A DNA stretch of 64,000 nucleotides. Origin: Stromatinia cepivora. Taxonomy: Eukaryota > Ascomycota > Leotiomycetes > Helotiales > Sclerotiniaceae. The notes below the pieces were generated by a model. It was not told the DNA's origin. It searched no databases and saw only the letters and a list, made by a program, of their open reading frames with translations. The stretch lies in assembly GCA_014898415.1 (NCBI GenBank), contig RCTD01000029.1:558001-622000 (forward strand), in the 5' to 3' direction. Position 1 is the stretch's first letter, and each line of letters starts with the position of its first letter. Shown in pieces: positions 24,850-37,368 of this stretch. Made by a program: the position numbers and the translations under genes.

Positions 24850-25690
24850 TTAAACATCTTCTAGCTGTTGTGGCATCTGCGTAGACGTGATCCAATCCTC
24901 CAACATTGCTTGACCTCCAATCGCAAGTGGAGCTTTGCCCTTCTTATCCTTCCTCTTGACTACCAGGCATAGCACGCGACCATTCACTGAGAAACCATCG
25001 TACGATGTATCCATTGCCATTTTCTTCTTATCATCCTCATCCCCTGATGTATCCCCATCTTTTCGACGTTTGGATAGAGGACTGAAATTGGAGTCTGTGG
25101 ATTCTCGTGCATTTCTTGAACGTTTTGATCCGCGAGGCCCTTCATCTTCACTGATGAACAAATCGGAGTCATCTGCTGCTTCAGGTATGTCTTGCAAGGA
25201 AATAGATTCTTCACTTTCCTCTCGCCCATTAGCTGGACCATCAGCTACTTCGATTGGCGCATCATTCGTATCACCTGTAAGTTTGTCGGAATTAGACTGT
25301 AGAGCTTTTTTGTTTGTATCTCGAAAGTGTTTGTGTTTGAAAAGGATAGAATGTCGCGTGCTAGTTTCCGTCAAGAATATGGACACCTCGAAGTCCTCTG
25401 CAACTGATTGTTAATGGCTGGTTGCACTATTGAAAACGTCCATAATTATTTCACTGACCATCAGTGACAACATCTTTCACGCTCTTCTTCTTTCCCTTTG
25501 ACTTACTCCTTTCCTGCTCTTCGCGCAACTTTGGCAAAACCAGGGGACGAACCTTCTCGATGATTCGGGGCAAGATTGGATTTCTTGAATTTAAGAGCCA
25601 ACTTTCTGCCAAAGCTGGATTGTCAACATAAATGCGACATTCAAGCACCGAGTATTTGCTAATCCGTAGATATCTACGTATTGGAGCCAT
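24850..25690 (-). CDS. Conserved-looking nuclear-type protein of unknown function
   Basis: Two exons (25690-25459 and 25403-24850) give 261 residues. The intron has donor GTCAGT, a TTAAC branch-like site and acceptor AATCAG, and the phase-1 join reads ...KDVVTDVAEDFEVSIFLTETS. The N-terminal part (RYLRISKYSVLECRIYVDNPALAESWLL to VRPLVLPKLREEQ, in pieces) is well structured and free of low complexity. A Lys-rich stretch follows (KSKGKKK). The middle is acidic and Ser-rich, with an RSRN-like basic patch and KRRKD, a plausible nuclear localisation signal. A compact C-terminal block, SVNGRVLCLVVKRKDKKGK to GGQAMLEDWITS, closes it. I do not recognise the family. The texture suggests a real gene conserved at both ends with a disordered centre. 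Confidence 0.75.
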
Positions 25691-28422
25691 GAATTATGAA
25701 TTTGTGATGTGTTGTGTTGTGTTGTGTTGTGAATGTTGTCTTTCATTTCAGCAAGCTTGTAATTAGGCTTCAGCCTTGCTGGAGTTTTGCTGACCGGGGA
25801 TAAAATGGTGCTAATATCAACTTACCCTTAAGCCTATTTTTCCCCAAGGAATTTCCCCACCCATCACTACGAACATGTTAAGTGAAGACATATAGAAAAT
25901 TAATTTATTTACATGTTCCAAGGCCATGACCATAATCGTTGGGTGTTAAATTGTCTCGCGTTATATGCCCGTCGAAGTTACTTGTAGGATTTTTATATAT
26001 TTTTCAACGAAAAAACTTGAGTCTGAAAATACAGGTTCTCTTCAAGTCTATGAGTATAATGACCCCGAGTCTATATATCTCAGACCTAGAGTGAGGTATG
26101 AGATTCTCACCGCCATTTCTAGTGATTTAGGCGTGGAAGTGCATATATGGTGCGAAGTCTGATTCTTGTCGCGAATATGAGTAAGTCTATGAATAGGGCC
26201 TAGCAGAACTTTTCACTGTTATTATTACTTAGGCACGATGGGTTTACAACTGGAAGAAGTAGCATATCTCTATTCACAAGAGCTCGCTACCTTTTGAAGT
26301 GGGGGATAGTGGTTTACCATGCAAGCCTGTTCGTCTTCTCAGAAGCAATTTCGTCTCTTCAAAGTCCAAGTGTTGTAACTTTCGATGCGCTCTTTCCAGG
26401 GAGTTTAAGATTGTAGACTTGGAACGCTTTACATTTGGGAATTGTCGGGCCAACGTCAAGTGTAATTTGGATGGGTTACTGCGGAGAATTCTTCACTGTC
26501 TGTAGTGGCGCACAGGACTTTCGGGGTAGAGATTGTTCAAGTGAAGAGGTTTAGTTTGCAATAGAAGCCCACGGATTTTTTAGAAAGATTTGTCGACTAA
26601 AGTGGAGTGTCGTTTACATCTATATGAATGAATGTCCTGAGAACGCCTGCACTACTACTTTGTCAGAGTATGCGAGTACTGAGAGAATTGCCACCCAGTT
26701 ATTTGAAGTTCGCTTGTTTGTATAATGATGGATTACTGGTGAAGAGGAATGCATTTCTCGTTGAGGAGGGTTGTTTGGTCTGGTTTACTTGGTGGTGATT
26801 GCTCACGGAGCGTTCCAACCCATTCGTGACGATTCAAAGAGTCATCATTCAACCACATCCAATACCAAAAGAGACGCAGCTCGATCATTCACTTCGAAAA
26901 GGAGGATGATTGTTAGTTATTCACTCGAGTCATTTCAGATCACTTCTCGTTAGCTCGCCTCATACTGATGATCGTAGCGTCAAACCCAGGAGTTGAGGTC
27001 GTAGGTACGGGGTATAAGAGAACGGTGACAAAAGGTTAGCCCGAGAGAGCTAGGCAAGAAATGTAGATGTGGAGTATAGATAAGAGACAGGAGGACTTGC
27101 GATAGAAGACGAGGAAGGAGATTAGCTGGGCGAAGGATTCGTTCGCTGCAATCGAGTAGTCTAAATCCGCACCACAGCAGAAACCAAAGAGCAGAAGGTA
27201 AGCTTCAGAGTGAGATGATGAACCCAAGTATACCTAATATAATGGAGAGATGATTGATCCGAATGTACCTAACAGAAAAGCAGCTTCCAAAAACTGTGAA
27301 GCCGATGATGTTATGGCAGTTTATCACTACGACACCGCAGAGGCATGACAATTCGAGATATGCAGGGTATTAAAAAGAAGTGAATTACTCGATGGATTTC
27401 ACAATGCAGTTTGATGAGATGGACGAACTTACTTCACTACTGGAATACCGACTCAAGTTGTAGGGATGCGTCTTGAAACGAGGTCTTAAAACCTTGCGAT
27501 TCCATCGAAGCAACTCGCGAATCTCAAGTCCCGTCTTAACTATGAAGCAAGGAGGTCATTCTATGCGATTGTATCTTGTTTTCTTTCTGGATTCGGCATT
27601 AAAATCAACGTCTTATAGACTTTGAAAACCAGGGTTGAGGAGGAACCTTGGTAGTTCTGGGCACAAACGCCAAATCTATTCTGTATCAGATTGAGCAAGT
27701 CCTATTGACTCAGATTTAGCATTCTATTGTTGATTATGATATTGAGATGCCTTCAGTATTTAGGATGGGATGGGAGTGATACGATGAGAGTTTCGTTGTT
27801 TTTATAGGATTTGCGCAATTTGTGGTACGCACTTTTTCGTTCCAGGATCAGATATCGAAGAGTTGGATTCGAGAGATACATATCAATGCAATGTTTCTTT
27901 AGTGAAAATTTACAGAGTATTCACAATCTTTCATGAGGGAAACAATTATTGACTCTCAGATAGTAGACACAGGATGTCAGGATAAAATCTTGACCTCTAA
28001 TACCAAGCAATCTCCCAACTCAAGAGATGATCTTGAGACGAGAAGATTCATTATCATTTCAGATTACTAACAATACTTCAGGTTAAGATGATGACTTCAA
28101 GAAGTGAGGATAAACTTTTAATTTTAAATAACAAGCAATCTTTCCTCTCAGGAAATGATCTTCGGACAAGAAGACTTATTGTCACCTCAAATTCCAAACA
28201 ATACTTGAGGTTCAGATGATAGATGCAGGACAAGAAGATACATTTATGTCTGAGGTACTGTACAATGACTGACCAGTTATGTCTTGAATCAGAAAAGAGA
28301 TAGAATGTGTTAATTTAGTTTCCTGTTATGAATACACATATCTTGAATATAAATATTCACCACAGCAATACACTTCTTTTTTAACCACAAAGAACGCCAC
28401 CTCCTTCGGTAATTCCAGTATG
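25691..28422. other. Intergenic, no gene seen; contains a diverged duplication
   Basis: The first bases upstream of the 25690 start hold a short GTTGT pentamer array (25711-25730). No frame between 25.9 and 28.4 kb shows protein-like texture. The right end (27979-28234) carries a diverged direct duplication listed separately. This stretch probably contains the upstream regions of two divergently oriented genes. Confidence 0.55.
27979..28234. repeat. Diverged tandem duplication, period 128 bp
   Basis: Copy 1 (27979-28106) and copy 2 (28107-28234) align without gaps at an offset of 128. Shared blocks include GATAAA, CAAGCAATCT, ATGATCTT, AGAAGA, AACAATACTT and AGATGAT. By hand count about 85 of 112 compared bases match, and most differences are transitions. 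This is an old duplication next to the unknown gene that starts at 28607. Confidence 0.85.
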
Positions 28423-28530
28423 GTATTACCAGTACTGTATAGAACCTGTATATAACAAGTTCATATTTTTTCCACCGTATTACCAGTACTGTATAGAACC
28501 TGTATATAACAAGTTCATATTTTTTCCACC
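28423..28530 (+). repeat. Perfect 54-bp tandem duplication in a promoter
   Basis: 28423-28476 and 28477-28530 are identical over 54 bases. Each copy contains GTATTACCAGTACTGTATAG, a TATATAAC element and a T-rich end with CCACC. The second copy ends 76 bases before the ATG at 28607, so the duplication probably covers the core promoter or 5' leader. Complete identity indicates a recent event or an assembly duplication. Confidence 0.97.
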
Positions 28531-28606
28531 TTCTTCTTCAACCTACTTCAACCTACCTTCATTTAGCCTTTAGCAAATCCATCCAAAGCACAAACCCATC
28601 TCAACC

Positions 28607-30933
28607 ATGGCTATAGGTCCACTTCTATATCGTGGAAGTAGTCATGCCTCTAACCTCATCTTCTGGCCACCTGCATACACCTTGGTCGCACTTAATGACG
28701 AAGAGCGAAGACTTTACGACATAGCACTTACCTGTAAGCATTCGCCTCTTCTGAAAACATATCCATTCCATTCTTATACCATTCCAGGCTAACTGAGTAC
28801 TACTAAATATAGGGCACGACCGTTATCGTGATTTCCGTCGTGATAACCCCGGTGGCGATGATGAACTCCTCCGCGTTGGCTCTGGCAACTACGAACGACT
28901 CTTCCCCAACTTTACTCCCATCAGCACACAGCGTGCTTTGGAGGACCATCTTCGGAAAGCTCGTGGCGTTTTGAGAAGGTTGCTGGCGAGAAGTAATACA
29001 GCTATAGGAGTATGTTCTTGACTGTAAATAGTTCTGTTTAAAAATAACTACTAACATTTAACAGTTTCTTCAACCTGCTACTGCCTCCAATTTACCACCT
29101 AATCTTACTCCTCCGCAGCAACAACATGTTGATGCCCAAGCCCAAGCATATGCTCAAGTCGTAGCGCCCCGTATTGCACCATCTTCTAACTCCACTCCCC
29201 ATCATCGAAGACAGCCTCGATACCCTAACAATCGTCTTCTAAATTCAAAGGCAGTTAGCGAGCGATACACGGCTATGGGATCAGCTCCTCCTAGACGACA
29301 TCCACAAGCCTACGGGACTGCTCCTACTGGTCTTAACAGAACGGGAGAGAATCGACAAGCACTAGTTGGCCATTCGTACCAAAATCCACAATATAGTCAC
29401 CATGGTCCTTCAACACCAGTTGATCAACCTACAGCCAATTCTATCCACCCTGGCTTCAACCGATCCCGTGAGAATGGCCAAGCACAAGTTGGTGATTTTG
29501 GTCAGCCTCCACCACGTCGTTCGTATGGACTTTGGCCATCATGGTCTCCACGGAATCCTCTTCCCGCTTTTGCGCAACGCACAGCCATGCAGGATCAGCA
29601 CAACTACCGCATACTTCCTACCTCGGAACATCCAGCAGCGGCAGAAAGAGGCATTAATCAGAATGGAAGCGGCTTGCGATCAATATACTCCTACCGTCAA
29701 ATGACCGTAGGCATTCCGTCGAGTGGCCCGGCAGATGCAGATCCATCCGCATCTTTTACTGTCTCTGCTCAGAGTCCAGTTTTATTTGATCGCAATCAGT
29801 TCGAGTTCAATATAAATGGGTTTTCTCAGCCGCCACCAGAGCAACCGGTCCACTTTCCTGCTCTTGCTCCATACCCAGTTGTACCACGCCCATGGACCAA
29901 CAACTCACTTTCTACCCCTGAATCCCCAACAATTGCGGAAAGAACCCATGGCACAACTGCTACAGCGGAATCTCCAAAAGTCACGGGAAGAAGTCGTCGT
30001 CATCAGTATATCTACGACAATTCTCGCCTTGCAACTCTAGATGATTTGCTCGGCACACCTCCACTAGTTCGTTCGAATCCACAATCACGTTACCAAGGTT
30101 CTCGAACTTTCTCTTCTAGAGCAGATGCAGCCACATCGAACCAGCAAACACCTGCCTTTATTTCTGCCTTCAACTCTTCAGTAGTAGTGGAAAGAAGCAA
30201 TCCTCAAAATGGCCGCGATTCGCAATCAATGCATTCCCGCCGCCGTCAAATGACTATGAATATTCCACCAAGTGGCCCAAGACGGCGACCAGATGAATCC
30301 GAATTTGCTACTACTACTGTCTCTTCTCAGCCATCACTAGCGCAATTGATTTCCCCTTCTCAACAATCCTCCCCTCCATTCTCGCTCACGAAGCACGCAG
30401 TTGAAGTTATGTCTCAACTCCAAGACCGTCAACAGCATATCAAGCCCCACTCTCCTTCAATTGACGAATCTTCATTTAGTCAACAAAACCGTCTTCCCGT
30501 CCCCAGTACATCGCTCGCACTCTCAATTCCAGCAATTTCAGCCGAGGCTAGAATGATGTCAGCTTTACAATCTCTCAACTCCCACGAAAACGAATCAGAT
30601 TCTAGAGATAACATAAATACAGACTCGAAACCCAATACAAAAATAGGCACCGATACAACCGATACCTCTCCATACGAACCATTCCGATTCCAATCATGGT
30701 TAGATCGACAACCACCCACATCAAACCTCAGATCCACATCCACATCCACATCCACATCCCCAAGATCTACAAGATCAGTAAGAGATCAGATGGTGGAACA
30801 GGCATATGCATTGGATACGGAAGAAAGTGATAATATGGAGCAATATCGCGATTTTAGCGGGTATCAAATGCCGGATTTGTGGGATCATATGAGGAGATCT
30901 GGATATGGGGATTTGGATAGGGAGGCTAGATGA
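28607..30933 (+). CDS. Unknown 730-residue protein with internal repeat and disordered C-terminal region
   Basis: Exons 28607-28733, 28813-29009 and 29065-30933 join in frame (donors GTAAGC and GTATGT; acceptors ATATAG and AACAG, the second with a CTAAC branch site). The start has a good context (CAACCATGG). Residues 1-108 look folded, with WHDRYRDFRRDNPGG, YERLFPNF and LRKARGVLRRLLARS. The rest is Pro/Ser/Gln/Asn-rich and probably disordered. It contains two related modules of about 55 residues, each with ER, N-Q-N-G or N-P-Q-N-G, then R-Q-M-T, I-P, S-G-P and a Thr/Ser-Val-Ser-Gln block (around 29640-29775 and 30190-30335). A Ser-Thr run near 30731-30762 comes from a TCCACA array. The last 60 residues are acidic and Tyr/Met-rich. 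I do not recognise the family; it may be restricted to near relatives. Its promoter carries the perfect 54-bp duplication. Confidence 0.8.
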
Positions 30934-31673
30934 AGCATGGGAACGCATAATGAGTTACAAAATAAATGGGTTGGTTTATTTGGTTTCTAGTGGGGAATTT
31001 ATTTCGAGGAGCGCTATGGGCTGAATTGGTTTTAGGTGCTGGATATCTAAAGCTTATATTTGAGCGAGTGTTGGGTTTTGGCTACATATGGCTAAGCCGT
31101 AAGAGCCAAAACTATATACCTAGCTATATCATTAAGGAATATACAACCCTAGCCTCAACTCTATAGCGATGCGAAAGGATGGACCGGCGGTGAGTATCCT
31201 AGAGTATTTAAGTTTAGGGATGGTAATTCTAGGTGGCTAGCTATTGTAGCGGGGAAAGCTGGTTGGGGTAGTGATATGATGGGTAGGGAAGCATAATGGG
31301 TTGCAATGGGTTGATTTCTTTGGTTACATGGGAGAATGTATTTCTGGGAGTTGCTCACTTACCATTCAAAGCATTCTTGTTATTACTGAATAGCCTTTAT
31401 TTGAGGTGAGCGAGAAGAGAACACAGCATCAGGTAGGCAGCCTTCCAGTCTCAGTAGGACAAAATTTAATATTCAGAATGTCAATGCTATAATCCTATGT
31501 CTTGATATCATCAAAATATTGTCAACTCCCTAGTGCCTATACCTCAACCATCCAAAAGCCCACCCATCTATCCATGCAGTCTAAAGAATGTGTACCCCGA
31601 AAACACCCAACCTAGCACAAAACAATTGATATCAAACCAATCACCCATAAAAAGCTCCAATCCACCCATCAAA
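30934..31673. other. Short intergenic region between converging genes
   Basis: This lies between the 3' ends of the unknown repeat protein (+) and the PHAF1-like gene (-). A sequence near 30949-31005 (ATGAGTTACAAAATAAATGGGTTGG) has a loose echo at about 31293-31325 (ATGGGTTGCAATGGGTTGA), but I see no gene. Confidence 0.5.
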
Positions 31674-33408
31674 TCAAAACACCGTAACACCACTCACGGT
31701 TCCATTCTTCAATACTTCAAATACCAACCCCGGAAATCCAAATAACGTGGTATTACCCAGGCCCTTCTCGTCTTCCTTTCCAGCATTTCGTTTCTCACCT
31801 ACACTATCCTCCCAACCACCGAGCAGTTCACAACTACTACCTGGACTATCCCCCCAATCGCGATTCAGTACCATACCGCGTTGTCGTTGCTTTGCTTCTT
31901 CTACGTTAGTGTAAATGCTTTTCCATTCATTATAAAGACTACTTTCGACTGATGGAAAAGGGGTTTCGGAGTTTATAGCCATTATTTTAGATTTTGGTTT
32001 TGGGGATAAGTATTCGATTTCCCAGCGACAGCGGCGATGGCGATTAAAGGGATATGAGCCTGGAACGTTGCCATGTAATATCACTTTTGTAGCTACTAGA
32101 CGAGCAGTTGCATCTACAGGGATGATTCGACTGTTTTCCTGTTGAGAACGAGCTTTAGATGGTGGAAGTTGTGATGGTGAAGTTGGAGTAGAGACTAAGA
32201 CATCAAAACCGTGGTGGAAATAGTTGTAGAAGCATTCTCCAGTAACATTTCCTGCTACTTCTCCTTCACCACTATCATCATCAGAGTCATCAGTCGCAGT
32301 GTGGGCTGATGATTGATCTGTATCGGTAGAATCATCTCGTAGATCCGTTGAAGCTGGACGTCTACCGGTACTACTCGCAGTTCGAGCTTTATGAATCGAC
32401 ATCTTTTGATCGATCTTTCGATATATAGCATCGGGTGGTCCAAGTTCAGCCACAAGCTCTTGAGGAGTTGTTTCTCCTAGAAGAATCCAAAAAGGAGTGT
32501 TGCTGAAACGACGAACGAACTCAAGTTTACCCCCACCATAAAGTCTAACGAGTCCAATTTCATCTGCAACCTGTTCCCGACCTTTTGTCAAAGGTGTAAA
32601 TGTTTTGAGAGGTTCAAGTGTCTGCGTAAACAAGTTATCTCGTGCCTCGGGCCAAGATTCTCCTGAGAATATCGCCATAGAAGAAGCAGGTTGGCTAGCG
32701 GATGATGAGAGTAACGAAACGACATCTTTTCCGGGAGACCAAGATGATTTATGAATAGGGAACGAAAATGCGACTCCGGGATATGATAACACATATAGGC
32801 CCATTCCAGTCTCATCTCCAACTTCGGGCTTGATGTATTCTCCAGGAAACGTAGGTCCAATTAAACTCTTATAAATATGTCGAAAGGTTGGTCCAGTAAG
32901 GTTTCCAGTTCCTGCGGTATTTGGCGAAGCAGCTCCACCAGATCTTAAAACCTCTCGATCATTATATGTAAGTTTGTTCTTCGTGAAATCCAACACTTCT
33001 ACAAGTCGCAGACGTTGCTGAGGTCCATCAAAGCGTAAACGGATGCCGTTAGAGGGCAGACTGAGAATAACAGGTTCATCGACAGGAGCTGTAGGCTCAT
33101 AAGTTAAGTCGAGTTTAGGAAATCGTTGCGGTTCGGCTTTTATTCGTGTGATAATTTCGTGAAGTGAAGCTCCTAGGACTGAGGATATACTATCAGTTTC
33201 CGTTGTTTAAGAAGGGGGATATTGAATTTATCTGTATACCTAGAAAGCCCAGAGCTCGTCCAGGATGGACTTGAGCGCTGAATAGCGACATATCTGCTAC
33301 ATTTGTATTTGAATTACCAACAGACAATGGTGCAGGTGTATTGGAGTTATTTGGATATTGCTTGGATGACTGCAAATGAGGAGTGAGACGGTTCCAGAGT
33401 GATGCCAT
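31674..33408 (-). CDS. PHAF1/UPF0183 family protein
   Basis: Exons 33408-33240 and 33178-31674 (donor GTATAC, acceptor CTCAG) give 557 residues. The family (human C16orf70/PHAF1) is linked to phagophore assembly in autophagy; its role in fungi is poorly described. Family features seen include VHPGRALGFL near the N terminus, IRLRFDGPQQRLRLVEV, LTGPTFRHIYKSLIGPTFPGEY, GLYVLSYPGVAFSFPI, ELGPPDAIYRKIDQKM and YFHHGFDVLVS. The stretch around residues 320-350 is an acidic Ser/Thr/Asp-rich insertion before GECFYNYFHHG. A final block LFGFPGLVFEVLKNGTV matches the family C terminus. The first codon after the intron is split G|TC, which restores FLVLGASLHEI. The gene is divergent from kinesin-5 with 392 bases between start codons. 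Confidence 0.88.
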
Positions 33409-33800
33409 GTTAGTGGGGCTTGGGGCTTGAAAGCTCGTGATGCAGGCTTGTTATGGAGTAAGAGAAGTGGGATTAGTTTTGGTTGCCGAGACAACAGATT
33501 TGGTGGGAGAAATGAAATGTTGATCAAAGAAAAGGTACTTACGGCAAAAACAATACGACGACATTATATCCCGAGGTCTTTAAAGGTAAAAGAGTTTCAT
33601 ATTCGAAACTCTACCATCGGCATTAAGCCATCTATATGCTCGCTGCTATTACACGCACATTTGTTATTCGAGGTTAACTCTAATTCTACCAATTGATTCC
33701 GGGTATCCAAACAAACAAAACATCAACACCGTACCGTACAGAAGTTCTTTCCCTCGCGAGACATAATAAGTTTTCTTCGATAAACGCAATCACCCAAAGA
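33409..33800. promoter_or_regulatory. Divergent promoter between PHAF1-like gene and kinesin-5
   Basis: The two start codons face away from each other across about 390 bases, or about 285 if kinesin-5 begins at 33693. The two genes must share or closely juxtapose their promoters. No clear TATA box or known factor site stands out. Confidence 0.6.
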
Positions 33801-36800
33801 ATGGCAGGAATACCTCGAGCAGCGCCGGCTGTAAATAAAAGGATAAACAGTATGCGACCTCCACCAAGACCCTCAAGCTCTTTAGCAGGACCAAGACCTA
33901 CCACTTCGAGAGCAAGCTCAGCAATGCCACAACCGTCGAGATCTCGCGCAGTATCCCCAACAGGATCAGTCGTATCGGTTGCGACATCTATCACAGGAAC
34001 GAAGAGGAAGGAAAGAGATTTTGAACACGATGGAGGTGGGGAGACTAATATCAACGTCGTGGTACGATGCAGAGGTCGAAATGAGCGCGAAGTCAGAGAA
34101 AACAGTGGAGTTGTTCTTTCAACAGAGGGAGTAAAAGGCAAGAATCTTGATTTGTCTATGGGGCCCAGCGCGCTCAGCAACAAGAGTTATTATTTCGACA
34201 AAGTATTTTCATCTGCTGCAGACCAAGCAATGATTTTCGACGATGTTGTAACTCCAATTCTTGATGAGGTAAATTTTAATTCTAATATTTACATGGCTTT
34301 ATTGACAATTTTAGATGCTCGCGGGGTATAATTGTACGATATTCGCATATGGTCAAACAGGTACTGGAAAAACATACACAATGTCCGGAGATATGAGCGA
34401 TCACCTCGGAATCCTTTCAGATAATGCTGGAATTATACCTCGTGCTCTTTATGCTTTATTCAACAAACTCGAATTAGACGACGCAGAATCCTCTGTGAAA
34501 TGTTCATTTATCGAGCTCTATAACGAAGAACTGCGGGATTTGATATCAGTAAATGATAACACAAAGTTAAAGATCTACGATGACACAAGCAAAAAGGGAA
34601 GTTCCAGTACAATTGTCCAGGGCATGGAGGAATCATATATTAAAACCGCTAGAGATGGTGTTAAAATTCTGCAGGATGGATCTTTGAAAAGACAGGTTGC
34701 ATCAACCAAATGCAATGACCTTAGTAGTAGAAGTCATACAGTCTTTACAGTAACTGCTTACATCAACAGAACAGCAGAAAATGGAGAGGATTATGTTAGC
34801 ACTGGTAAGTTGAACTTGGTTGATTTGGCAGGAAGTGAAAACATTCAACGCAGTGGTGCTGAGAACAAGAGAGCTGCTGAGGCTGGTTTGATCAACAAGA
34901 GTTTATTGACTCTTGGACGTGTCATCAATGCTCTGGTAGATCGAAGTTCTCGTGATGTTCATATTCCCTACCGGGAATCAAAACTCACACGTCTCCTTCA
35001 AGATTCATTGGGTGGTCGGACGAAAACGTGTATCATTGCTACAGTCTCTCCTGCTAAGAGCAATTTGGAAGAGACAATCTCAACTTTAGATTATGCTTTC
35101 CGAGCTAAGAACATTCGCAACAAACCTCAAGTCAACCAAACGGTCAGCAAAAATACACTTCTTAAGGACTTCACATATGAAATCGAAAAGCTTAGGGGTG
35201 AACTCATTGCCGCCAGACAACGGAATGGAGTTTATCTTACCAATGAGAGTTATGAAGAGATCAAAGTCGAAAGTGAGTCACGGAAGATACTCAGTGAAGA
35301 ACAAGCAGCGAAAATCGAAACTATGGAAACGAATCTCCGAAACAAGGTCCAAGAATTGTACTCCTTGACTTCCAACTTCATGACCATGAAGAAAAAGGCT
35401 GAGACAGCAGAATCCGCCTTAGATGAGACAAAAGGGGTTCTAGAGCAAACCGAATCGGTACTCGAAAATACTCGCCGGACTTTGGAGGAAGAATCTGTGC
35501 TTCGAAAAGCTCACCAGCACACCGAAGAACAACTCAGTGTTGTCGGTAGTGAGCTTCTTTCCACTTTGGGACGCACAGTAAACGATGTTGGTGGTCTTCA
35601 TGATAAGAATAGGCGAAAGTCGGCACTCCAGGCTCTGAATCGAAATGCTTGGGAACTCTCACAGGCTCAGGTCTCGGAGGTAACGAATCTCGTAGAATCA
35701 CGGGTCGAAGAGTTCCGAGCTCAACAACAGGAACTCATCGCTGCCGTCTCAAGCCGAATGCAATCATTCGTTGACGGCGAACTAGAAAAATTGGCGGCAA
35801 CACAAGCTTTCTTAGAAGAGAACGATGTTGCTTTTGAAAACTCCGGGAAGGAGGTGTCTGAGCAGACTGACTCTGCCAAGGAAGAGATGAACGTAGTTCT
35901 TGAGGAGATCAAGACTCTTCGGGAAGATGTCAAGGTTCGAGTAGGAGAAGGTCTCCAAGGACTGTCAGCTGCAGCAGAAAGGATTTCCGCAGAAGTTATT
36001 AGCGAGCTTGGTGCATTTCACACTCAACTTCATGGATCATATAGCTCCCTCGGTCGAGATTTTAAGTCGATATTTGAAGACCTTCTCAAACACATCGATG
36101 CACAGAAGGCAGAGGCAAATGAATTGAGACAGCAACTTCACACCGCTAGTGAAGCCGCAATGGAATCAAATACCGCCATAAACTCAAAACTTGATGAGGT
36201 ACTTCAAGAAGAACGGAAGCAAGCCGCTGAGGATCGTCAAAACCTTCTTTCGCAGATCTCGACTTTGGTTATGGCTCATGGTGAAGCTCAAGATGCTCGT
36301 CTTGGTGACAAAATTGAAGCCATTCGAACGGATATTCAATCATCAAACGAGATTTTCGCAGCAACTCGGGTTCAGTATAGCCAAGGTATGGATGCATGGA
36401 ATGAAAAGGAAGAGAAACTTGTCGAGGAAGTCTTGAGATCTCGAGAAACCTTGAAGACCAAGTTGAAGGATGACTGGATGGCTGCGAATAAACACAACAC
36501 ATCTCTTCAAGCTACGACTCGATCTGTACATGATGAGACCGTTCGTATTGTTGATGAACAAATGAAGGATATCGGCACTCAAATGCAAGCACTGGATGAC
36601 TTTGTCACTCGTGCACGAGCGCAAAATGCGGAGCATCACAATCTACATGCACAATCCCTCCAAGGTCTATCAACTAAGGTCAAATCTTCGTATGACAACA
36701 TTGGCACCCATTTTGCATCAACGTACGAACGTGTTAAAGACCTCGGGGATGAGATGACCTCGAAGACAACAGCCTTAGCCGAGAACCTTGCTCCATTAGA

Positions 36801-37368
36801 TGACAACCTTCGACAACCACTTGCAAATCTTCGCAGTGATATTAGTCGGTCGGCGATGCAGGAGTACGAGCCAACAGGAGAGACTCCTCAGAAGGTTCAG
36901 TATCAATATCCAACGCATTTACCTCGGACTGAAGCACATGAAACACTCCTAGCAGCTCTTCGTCGGCCAGAAGTCATGGCATCACCAAGCAAAGTTGTTA
37001 TCCCAGTGGTTTACAATGACTCTACGCCGACTACTGTAAATGACGAGGTAGCTTTTGTTCCCATCACAGAACCAGAAAATAAGCCAACTGGACTTAGGGA
37101 GATCGACGCGAACATAAACGCCGGGTCACTGAACTCAGAGATTCAAAGTCTAAGCTCAAGCTTAATGTCAAACAGTTCAGTCAAATCCGTGGATTCTGAT
37201 GGGTCAACTCCTCCTTTCAAGAAGCAGGCAACTGGTAAGATACCAAAGCCAAGATCATCGAAAAAATCAAGTGTGGTTGCTCTAGAGGGAAGAGAAAATA
37301 CGATACCGGGGTCTGAGATATTTGCGCAGAGTACAGGAAGAAGACGGAGTCCAAGAACGGCAGGATAA
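33801..37368 (+). CDS. bimC: Kinesin-5 (BimC/Eg5) mitotic motor
   Basis: Kinesin-5 is a plus-end-directed homotetramer that slides antiparallel microtubules apart in the spindle. Exons 33801-34268 and 34315-37368 give about 1173 residues, the usual size. After a Pro/Ser/Arg-rich head, the motor begins with NINVVVRCRGRNERE. The P-loop GQTGTGKT follows directly after the intron (donor GTAAAT, acceptor TTTTAG). Switch I is NDLSSRSHTVF, switch II is LVDLAGSEN and the neck-linker region is LDYAFRAKNIRNKPQVNQ. Long coiled-coil heptads follow, then a basic Ser/Pro-rich tail with PRSSKKSS and RRRSPRTAG. An in-frame ATG at 33693 would add 36 residues; I chose 33801 because MAGIPRAAPAV looks like a usual kinesin-5 start. 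No lesion is seen. Confidence 0.95.
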
